Part shown: positions 57,892-64,000 of the stretch, piece after piece
How the letters are laid out: each line of letters opens with the position of its first letter
How positions within the stretch are numbered: position 1 is the stretch's first letter
Origin: Verrucomicrobiaceae bacterium
Lineage (GTDB): Bacteria; Verrucomicrobiota; Verrucomicrobiia; Verrucomicrobiales; Akkermansiaceae
NCBI GenBank assembly: GCA_027486655.1
Contig: JAIXOR010000073.1
Coordinates: 153,199 to 217,198, forward strand
Direction of reading: 5' to 3'
DNA: 64,000 nt
Notes under the pieces: model-generated
Database searches by the model: none
What the model was told of the DNA's origin: nothing
The model's input: only the letters and a program-made list of their open reading frames with translations
Translations under genes and position numbers: made by a program

Positions 57892-59358
57892 ATGCCGATC
57901 CTCGAAAAAGCACGCGAGCTCGCCCTCATCCACTCCTCCGCCGCCGTCATCGGCTGGGATCAGGAAACCTACCTGCCACCCGAGGCCGCGGCATACCGCG
58001 CTTCCCAACTTTCCTGGCTATCCGCCCGGGCCCACGAACTCGCCACTTCCGAGCAATTGCAGCGCGACCTCGAACAAGCCGAGGCCGACGATGAAGGTGC
58101 GGACGCCACCCACACCGCCAACCTGCGAGAACTCCGACGCAGCTTTGATCGATCGCGAAGGATTCCCGTCGAACTCGTCGCCCGCGAATCCACGGCCACT
58201 TCTCTGGCCAAACACGCGTGGGCCGAGGCCCGCAAGCGTTCGGACTTCACGTCCTTTGCCCCCCATCTGCAAACCCTGCTCGGGATCGCCCGTGAGAAGG
58301 CGGATCTCTGGGGTTATGACGGCGAACCCTACGACGCCCTCCTCGAATGCTACGAACGTGGCACCTCCACCGCCGCAGTGGCCGCGCTATTCGATGAACT
58401 CCGGCCCACCCTGCGGGAAACCGCCGCGGCCGCCGTCGAAAAATCCGCCGCGCGTCCGGTCCACCTGCCGGATGGGCCATACCCGATCGAGCGACAGCAG
58501 AAACTCAACCAACTCATCGCCGCCGGGATCGGATTCAATTTCAACGCCGGGCGCATCGACACCACCACCCACCCGTTCTGCACCACGCTGGGACCGCGCG
58601 ACGTGCGGCTCACCACCCGCTACGACGAATCCGACTTCACCTCCTCGCTCTTCGGCGTTCTCCACGAGGCCGGGCACGGATTGTATGAACTCGGGCTGCC
58701 CGCATCCGACTTCGGCCTGCCTTCCGGATCCGCCCTTTCCCTCGGCATCCACGAATCGCAATCGCGCCTCTGGGAAAACCATGTGGGCCGCTCCCGCGCG
58801 TTCTGGAACCATTGGTATCCCGCCGCGATCGAGGCTTTCCCCCAACTCGCGTCTCTGCCGCTCGATGACTTCCTCGCCTATCTCTGGCGTGCCAACTACT
58901 CCACCATCCGCGTGGAGGCGGACGAAGCCACTTACGACCTTCACATCCTGCTGCGCTTCGACATCGAGCGCCGCATGCTGCGAGGCGAGCTCCCCGTGGC
59001 CGATGTCCCGGCCGCCTGGAACGAGGGCTTCCGCGACCTTTTCGGATTCACCCCGCCCCGCGACTCGGAGGGCTGCCTCCAGGACATTCACTGGTCCATG
59101 GGCGGGCTCGGCTACTTTGCCACCTACTCGCTCGGCAACCTCAACGCCGCGCAGCTCTTCACCGCCGCCCGACAGGATCCCGCGATTGCCGATGCCTGCG
59201 ATCGCGCCGACTACGCCCCGCTGCTTGCCTGGCTCCGTCGGAACATCCACGCCCAAGGCGCGACCATCGATCCCCCGGCCCTCATCCGACAGGCCACCGG
59301 GGAGCCCCCCTCGCCGCACGCATATCTCGGGCACTTGAAATCAAGATATGTGTTATGA
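57892..59358 (+). CDS. M32-family metallocarboxypeptidase (Taq type)
   Basis: 488 residues. The zinc site is HEAGH near residues 257-261 in the context VLHEAGHGLYELGLP, followed by SLGIHESQSRLWENHVGRS, the third ligand region of M32 peptidases. The remainder is alpha-helical as in Thermus carboxypeptidase Taq (about 500 residues). Cytoplasmic; removes C-terminal residues from peptides. Confidence 0.95.
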   Translation: MPILEKARELALIHSSAAVIGWDQETYLPPEAAAYRASQLSWLSARAHELATSEQLQRDLEQAEADDEGADATHTANLRELRRSFDRSRRIPVELVARESTATSLAKHAWAEARKRSDFTSFAPHLQTLLGIAREKADLWGYDGEPYDALLECYERGTSTAAVAALFDELRPTLRETAAAAVEKSAARPVHLPDGPYPIERQQKLNQLIAAGIGFNFNAGRIDTTTHPFCTTLGPRDVRLTTRYDESDFTSSLFGVLHEAGHGLYELGLPASDFGLPSGSALSLGIHESQSRLWENHVGRSRAFWNHWYPAAIEAFPQLASLPLDDFLAYLWRANYSTIRVEADEATYDLHILLRFDIERRMLRGELPVADVPAAWNEGFRDLFGFTPPRDSEGCLQDIHWSMGGLGYFATYSLGNLNAAQLFTAARQDPAIADACDRADYAPLLAWLRRNIHAQGATIDPPALIRQATGEPPSPHAYLGHLKSRYVL

Positions 59359-59412
59359 AATCGGGCCTGGTTCGCCTGCCAATCGGAAACCCTCAACGTA
59401 GGAAAAAAGCAG

Positions 59413-59670
59413 GTGAATGAGCAGGAAGAACCTGAGGAACCGAAGTGCGGCATCGCCGGGCTTCTCGTCGCAGGTGGCCTTGCGGTGGTGGTCGCTCTGG
59501 TGATGATGTTTGCGCCGGTTCCTTACGTCTCGTTTGGAGGAGCAGGCCATCATGGGGCGATGCCTGTGATGTCGGTCTTCGGCAAGGGGAACTCGTTTTA
59601 TCTGGGGCTGCTCATCCTGTTCCTGGGGGCATTCATCCTTGCGCTGGCCTATCGGATTCGGCGGCCCTGA
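59413..59670 (+). CDS. Small two-helix membrane protein, GTG start
   Basis: 85 residues from a GTG (VNEQEEPEEPKCGIAGLL). An acidic N terminus is followed by two membrane helices (AGLLVAGGLAVVVALVMMFAP and FYLGLLILFLGAFILALAY) joined by a Gly/His-rich loop. There is no known family. The start is set by the only in-frame initiation codon before the hydrophobic part. Confidence 0.65.
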   Translation: MNEQEEPEEPKCGIAGLLVAGGLAVVVALVMMFAPVPYVSFGGAGHHGAMPVMSVFGKGNSFYLGLLILFLGAFILALAYRIRRP

Positions 59671-59772
59671 CCGGAAAGCAGAGGCCCGGTCCGGCGCCCC
59701 GAGGGATTGCGCTTTCCATCTCCGCCGTCGTTTGGTTTCAACCCGTGTCGCCCAAGACGCCGACGTCCCGCC

Positions 59773-60396
59773 ATGTCCGATCCCTCACCCGCCCCAGCCG
59801 CCCCTTTGCCGAAGGGTCTTTTCATCGTGATTGAGGGCATCGACGGCACGGGCAAGTCGACGCAGGTGAAGCGGCTGGGAGAGTGGTATGCGTCGCTGGG
59901 CCGGGAGGTGCTGCTGAGCCGGGAACCGACGGATGGTCCTTGGGGAAGAAAACTGCGTGAGTCTGCATCGACCGGCAGATTGTCCCCCCAAGAGGAATTG
60001 GATTGTTTCCTGAAGGACCGCCGCCAGCACGTGGAGGAGAAAATCCGCCCGGCCTTGGAAGCGGGCAAGGTGGTGATTCTGGACCGGTATTACTTTTCGA
60101 CGATGGCCTATCAGGGAGCGCGCGGTTTCGATCCGGCGGAGATTCGCAGGATGAACGAGGCCTTCGCGCCGCGGCCGGACCTGCTGCTGATTCTCGACCT
60201 GGAAGTGGAAGCCGCTCACGAACGGATCGGCCACCGCGGGGACAGCGCCAACGAGTTTGAAAAACGGGAAAGCCTGCAACGTTGCCGGGAGATCTTCCTC
60301 TCGCTGAAGGATGAGCCGTTTGTGAGGTTGGTGGATTCATCCGGCTCCCTGGACGAAGTGAGCGGGCGCATTCTCGAGGTCGTGAAGAACTTCTGA
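59773..60396 (+). CDS. tmk: Thymidylate kinase
   Basis: 207 residues from ATG 59773. P-loop EGIDGTGKST near residues 21-30, LSREPTDGPWG with the DR(Y/H) counterpart ILDRYYFSTMAYQGARG, and a LID region with FEKRE. It makes dTDP from dTMP. The 12-residue Pro/Ala-rich N-terminal extension is not conserved. Confidence 0.95.
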   Translation: MSDPSPAPAAPLPKGLFIVIEGIDGTGKSTQVKRLGEWYASLGREVLLSREPTDGPWGRKLRESASTGRLSPQEELDCFLKDRRQHVEEKIRPALEAGKVVILDRYYFSTMAYQGARGFDPAEIRRMNEAFAPRPDLLLILDLEVEAAHERIGHRGDSANEFEKRESLQRCREIFLSLKDEPFVRLVDSSGSLDEVSGRILEVVKNF

Positions 60397-60454
60397 GATC
60401 GCTCCTTGCGACTTTGCGGGAGAGGACCTAGCGTGGACATGTAGATAAAAAATC

Positions 60455-60805
60455 ATGAACACGTCATTGATCCAGGACCCCCGTGCCAGCAGTCTTTTGT
60501 CCCGTGTGAGTGAGGATGTTTCCTTGCTGCGTCAGGATGTGGGCCATCTGGTCCAGCATGCCGCGCGGCACACGCTGCCGGAGACCGCCCGCGGGATTGC
60601 CGACACGGCACGGAGCCGCCTGCTTGCCGGGCGTGACTACACCTCGGAGCATCTGCGCAGCCTGGGCCACCAACTGAACCGCCCGGCCACCGCCTGGGTG
60701 GGAGGCGCGGTTATGGTGGGCCTGCTGGCGGCGGGTGCCTATTGGTTCCTGAAGTCCGACAGCTGCCGGGCCTGTTGCCGAGAGGACGACCCGGACGCCG
60801 GTTGA
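60455..60805 (+). CDS. DUF883/ElaB-like small membrane protein
   Basis: 116 residues: amphipathic helical N-terminal part (LSRVSEDVSLLRQDVGHLVQHAARHTL), then one transmembrane helix (WVGGAVMVGLLAAGAYWFL) and a short cytoplasmic CRACC tail. This is the layout of ElaB/YqjD-type proteins that tether ribosomes to the membrane in E. coli; the resemblance is loose. Convergent with the next gene with no gap. Confidence 0.65.
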   Translation: MNTSLIQDPRASSLLSRVSEDVSLLRQDVGHLVQHAARHTLPETARGIADTARSRLLAGRDYTSEHLRSLGHQLNRPATAWVGGAVMVGLLAAGAYWFLKSDSCRACCREDDPDAG

Positions 60806-62593
60806 TCAGGCCCAGTGCGGGCGATCGGTTTCGAAGCCCATTTCCTGCCCGGTGCGCGGGTGGCGGAACGTGATCTTCCACGCATGCAGCTGCAAGGGCG
60901 GTGCCGAGGCATCAAGCGTCTGGGTATCGCCCAAGCGGTGGTCGGGAAGATAGGCGGGATCGCCAGCGACCGGATGCCCGAGATGCCAGAGGTGAACGCG
61001 GATCTGGTTGGTGCGGCCGGTGCAGAGTTCCGCCTCGAGCAAGGCGGTGCCGTCTGCGCTTCGTTCAAGCACACGGAAGCGGGTGAGCGCCTGCTGGCCT
61101 TCCTCCTCGTCCACGGCGTGGGTGCCGAGCGTCCCGGGCTCCGGTGAAATCGGAGCATCGCAGACAAACGCGTCGCGCTGCGGATGACCGGAGACTCGGA
61201 CGAGGTAGCGTTTGTCCACGGAACCGTCCAGGAACTGGCGTTGCAGGATGCGGCAGAAGTGGCGGGTTCTGGCAAACAGAACGATGCCCGTGGTGTTGGC
61301 ATCGAGGCGATGCACGGCGCGCGGGAGCTGCGGAGGATCGCACGCGAGGTTCATGAGGTGCTGCAGGGTGTTGCGATGGAAGCGGCCGCTCGGATGCATC
61401 GGCAACGGGGCGGGTTTGCGGACAACGATGAGGGCCTCATCCTCGTAGAGCACACCAATGTCGGTGGCCACCGCAGGCTCCACATCCGCAGGAAAGGTCT
61501 GCAACACACGCTCGCCGGCGCGGACGATGTGGTCGCGGCCACGGACCACACCGCCGTAGCTGGTGAAACGGCCTTCCCCGCAACGCCGCTCCCATTCATC
61601 CGCCGGGATCTGCGGGAACAAATCGACGAGCACCTCGAGCAGCGGCCTGCGGTCGTGCGCGGCCGGGATGTTCACCGGGCGGCGGTTTTCCACAGGCACG
61701 GATCCCGGAAGCGGGTCGCAGACGGCGCGGAGGCGGGCTTCGCGGGCGGCGATGCGCTCCGCGAGTTTCTCGGGTTCGCTCTTGAAGCAATGCGGGCAGG
61801 TTTTCCCCTCCACATATCTGGGATCCTCCTGATCCTCGGCATCGAGCGGTGCCTGGCAGGCGAAACAAACCGCATGCCCGGACTCACGGAGGGCCGGATC
61901 CACGCCCACCCGCTGGTCGAAGACAAAGCAGTCGCCCTCATAATGATCGCCACCGCATTCCTCGAAGTATTTGAGGATGCCGCCATCCAACTGATAGATC
62001 TGGCGGAAACCCTCCATCTCCATGAAGGGACCGGCTTTTTCGCAGCGGATGCCACCGGTGCAGAACATGACAACCGGCTGGTCCTTGAGCTCAGCGGGCA
62101 GCCTGCGGACCGCATCGGGAAAACCGCGGAAGGTCCGGATGTCCGGATCGATGGCCCCCTTGAAGGTGCCGAGCTTGACCTCGTAGTCGTTGCGCGTGTC
62201 GAGCAAGGTCACCGGCCGGCCTTCGTCGAGCCACTGCTTGAGTTCGCGCGGGGCGATTTTCGGCGAAGTGTATTCCGCAGGACGCACCGCCTCGACGCCG
62301 AAGGAGATGATTTCCTTCTTGAGCCTCACCAGCATGCGGTTGAACGGTTGCTCGTCGCTGAGGCTGATCTTGGGCGTGAGTCCCTCAAGGCCCGGAATCC
62401 GGCGGAGGCGTGCGAGAAGATGGTCGATCGATTCAGCTGAACCGGCGACGAACAGGTTGATGCCTTCCGTGCTGAGCAGGATGGTTCCCTTGAGCCCCCA
62501 CGCCTTGCAGGAGTCCTGGAGCTCACCTCGGAGCTCCTTGAGTCCGGAAAGAGGAGCGAAGCGGTAGGTGGAGATATTGGTGATCGCGGCCAC
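60806..62593 (-). CDS. Fusion of TrhO-type tRNA hydroxylase (rhodanese) and RluA-type pseudouridine synthase
   Basis: 595 residues. The first half is TrhO (YceA): ferredoxin-like start, STEGINLF, a rhodanese domain with active cysteine in MFCTGGIRCEKA near residue 175, and a zinc-finger-like CFACQ/CPHC pair. TrhO hydroxylates U34 of tRNA with prephenate-derived chemistry. The second half is an RluA pseudouridine synthase: an S4-like segment at about 320-360, catalytic Asp in HRLDANTTG near 427, and CTGRTNQIRVHLWHLG. Each domain appears intact. Fusing the two may couple two RNA edits or simply place them together. Confidence 0.93.
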   Translation of the reverse strand: MAAITNISTYRFAPLSGLKELRGELQDSCKAWGLKGTILLSTEGINLFVAGSAESIDHLLARLRRIPGLEGLTPKISLSDEQPFNRMLVRLKKEIISFGVEAVRPAEYTSPKIAPRELKQWLDEGRPVTLLDTRNDYEVKLGTFKGAIDPDIRTFRGFPDAVRRLPAELKDQPVVMFCTGGIRCEKAGPFMEMEGFRQIYQLDGGILKYFEECGGDHYEGDCFVFDQRVGVDPALRESGHAVCFACQAPLDAEDQEDPRYVEGKTCPHCFKSEPEKLAERIAAREARLRAVCDPLPGSVPVENRRPVNIPAAHDRRPLLEVLVDLFPQIPADEWERRCGEGRFTSYGGVVRGRDHIVRAGERVLQTFPADVEPAVATDIGVLYEDEALIVVRKPAPLPMHPSGRFHRNTLQHLMNLACDPPQLPRAVHRLDANTTGIVLFARTRHFCRILQRQFLDGSVDKRYLVRVSGHPQRDAFVCDAPISPEPGTLGTHAVDEEEGQQALTRFRVLERSADGTALLEAELCTGRTNQIRVHLWHLGHPVAGDPAYLPDHRLGDTQTLDASAPPLQLHAWKITFRHPRTGQEMGFETDRPHWA

Positions 62594-62690
62594 GGCGGGA
62601 ACTCAGCATGAAACGAGCGGCCGCGGCAAGTGATTCGCACATCGCAAGAACCGGGTGGGCGGCGCGGGCGAAACATGCGAGGATGCCGGC

Positions 62691-63470
62691 GTGAACGCAT
62701 ACGAACGCATCGCAGAGGCCATTCGATTCATCGATGCCAATCGCGGAACCCGTCTGGATCTTGCATCCGTGGCAACGGCGGTGGGGATGAGCCCCGCGGA
62801 TTTTCATGGGCTGTTTTCCACATGGACGGATGCCAAGGCGCCGGATGTCATGCAGTGCCTCACGCTCCGGCATGCCAGGGAACTGCTGGCCGAAGGCGGA
62901 CGGGGCGACAAACCACGCGTTTCCCTCGATGCGGCCAGCCCGGCGGAGATCCGATCGCGCGGGTCCGGCTTGTCGATCCGCGCGGGGTTGGCGGAGAGTC
63001 CGTTCGGCCACTGCCTGCTTGGGGAATCGCCGCGGGGCCTGTGCCACCTCTCGTTTTTCGACGAAGACGGGCGCGATCGGGCGATTGAGGAAATGCGCCT
63101 CGACTGGCCGGCCGCCACGCTGGCCTGGGATGATGACCACGCGGCACGGCTTGCGACGAGGATCTTCCGCGAGGCGGATCCCGCGGCTGAATGGCGGCTG
63201 TTTGTGCGCGGGACGGCGTTTCAACTTCGCGTCTGGCAAGCCCTGCTGCATGTGCGGCCCGGCACGCTGGTGAGCTACGGCAACCTCGCCACCGCGGCGG
63301 GACACCCGCAGGCCTCACGGGCCACCGGCAGCGCGGTCGGTGGAAACGCGATCTCGTTCCTGATCCCCTGCCACCGGGTGATCCGCGAAACAGGAATCCC
63401 CGGCCACTACCGCTGGGGAGCCCTTCGTAAGCGGGCGATGCTGGCCTGGGAGTCGGCCCGCAGGCCCTGA
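62691..63470 (+). CDS. AraC-type HTH fused to O6-alkylguanine-DNA alkyltransferase (Ada-like)
   Basis: 259 residues from a GTG at 62691. The N-terminal 75 residues are a single AraC-like HTH domain (LDLASVATAVGMSPADFHGLFSTW). The C-terminal part is the MGMT domain with active Cys in IPCHRV near residue 227, and RVWQALLHVRPGTLVSYG and the RVIRETG block. It transfers the alkyl group from guanine to itself. The zinc methyl-phosphotriester domain of E. coli Ada is absent, so regulation by that switch is not possible. Confidence 0.92.
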   Translation: MNAYERIAEAIRFIDANRGTRLDLASVATAVGMSPADFHGLFSTWTDAKAPDVMQCLTLRHARELLAEGGRGDKPRVSLDAASPAEIRSRGSGLSIRAGLAESPFGHCLLGESPRGLCHLSFFDEDGRDRAIEEMRLDWPAATLAWDDDHAARLATRIFREADPAAEWRLFVRGTAFQLRVWQALLHVRPGTLVSYGNLATAAGHPQASRATGSAVGGNAISFLIPCHRVIRETGIPGHYRWGALRKRAMLAWESARRP

Positions 63471-63477
63471 AGGCAAG

Positions 63478-64000
63478 TCACTTCACCAGCACCGGCTCCA
63501 GCCAGAGCGCCCAGTCCGAGCGGTTCGTATCGCCGGCGTCCTCGGTCCGCAGCACGAGGTTGGAGACTCCTGTTAGATCCACCTGATAGGAAACAGGTGC
63601 TCCGTTTTTCACGGTGGGGGAATTCCACAGCGTGCGGCCATCGCCCTCGATCACGAACTTGACCGAACCCTCTTTGCCATCGGCCACACCGGCGAATCCG
63701 CGCAGGGATTTCCACGAGCCATCGAGCTTCCAGACGTGCCGGGCCGGGGCGTGGGCGTAGAGTCCGTGGGCGAAGAGCCGCGCACCGCAGGACAGCAAGG
63801 CGGCGGCATCGGGCAGCCGGTCGCGCAATGGAGGCCCGTATCCGGTTTTCGCCTCGCTGCTGGCAAGATCCGAGAGCGGATGTTCGGCGGCGGAAGGATC
63901 CGCCGCGGGCTTGAGCGATGGATCCAGGGTGGCGGCGAAGCGGGTCCCCACTTCGGAAAGGCGCGCATCCTGCGAAATGTCCGGGCTTTTCAGCAGGGTC
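63478..64000 (-). CDS. NPCBM-domain protein, C-terminal part (starts beyond window)
   Basis: The frame is open to the right edge; 173 codons are seen. The C-terminal part has ARHVWKLDGSWKSLRGFAGVADGKEGSVKFVIEGDGRTLW and NLVLRTEDAGDTNRSDWALWLEPVL, typical of NPCBM/NEW2 carbohydrate-binding modules found beside glycosidases. The catalytic part, if any, lies outside the window. Confidence 0.85.
   Translation of the reverse strand, partial: TLLKSPDISQDARLSEVGTRFAATLDPSLKPAADPSAAEHPLSDLASSEAKTGYGPPLRDRLPDAAALLSCGARLFAHGLYAHAPARHVWKLDGSWKSLRGFAGVADGKEGSVKFVIEGDGRTLWNSPTVKNGAPVSYQVDLTGVSNLVLRTEDAGDTNRSDWALWLEPVLVK

Noticed and set aside
57857..59338. 493-codon frame overlapping the M32 peptidase
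   Set aside because: Ser/Pro/Arg-rich composition typical of a shifted frame; the M32 frame has the zinc motif.

Overview
The window is about 64 kb of high-GC, gene-dense bacterial chromosome. Gram-negative envelope genes (an outer-membrane beta-barrel, a Wza-type exporter, a lauroyl-type acyltransferase) sit beside an mcsA-mcsB-clpC operon better known from Firmicutes. With the many small secreted and membrane proteins of unknown function, this points to the Verrucomicrobiota, probably a Luteolibacter-like member of the Verrucomicrobiaceae. That placement is inferred from gene content; no rRNA gene is present.

Region 1 (1-12454, minus strand) is part of a hybrid nonribosomal peptide/polyketide assembly line in three genes: a free-standing A-PCP loading module, a 2977-residue KS-AT-ACP-aminotransferase-C-A(methyltransferase)-PCP protein, and a C-A protein that runs off the left edge. 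The aminotransferase after a malonate-extending PKS module predicts a beta-amino acid unit, as in mycosubtilin/iturin and microcystin synthases. Region 2 (12545-19608, plus) diverges from it and encodes an exopolysaccharide secretion set: outer-membrane barrel, Wza-like exporter, Wzc-like chain-length/kinase protein, priming sugar-phosphate transferase and Wzx-like flippase. A 12-bp perfect palindrome lies between the two operons.

Region 3 (19609-31243): a structured non-coding stretch with a strong terminator, a zinc-ribbon membrane protein, then a tight four-gene operon (20623-23350) joining a radical SAM enzyme of the Tes/MJ0619 type, an Lgt-like transferase and two small membrane proteins. 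I regard this operon as the best candidate for an undescribed system in the window. Next come folK, an HtrA-like protease, a GH5 glycosidase, a Dabb protein and several lineage-type hypotheticals.

Region 4 (31423-45392) is dominated by proteostasis and core metabolism: clpB, yceH, a REP-associated transposase flanked by two inverted REP pairs, thiC under a TPP riboswitch and intrinsic terminator, tRNA-Pro(TGG), apaG, 5-formyl-THF cyclo-ligase, a CYTH phosphatase-type protein, ilvE, and mcsA-mcsB-clpC.

Region 5 (45495-64000) holds malQ, a helical Ala/Lys-rich lipoprotein, a nitrate-sensor-like binding protein divergent from a LysR regulator across a perfect inverted repeat, an S10 peptidase, an alpha/beta hydrolase lacking its nucleophile, an SGNH-alpha/beta hydrolase fusion, RNase HI, an LpxL-like acyltransferase, an M32 carboxypeptidase, thymidylate kinase, a TrhO-RluA fusion, an AraC-MGMT fusion, and a truncated NPCBM-domain gene at the right edge.
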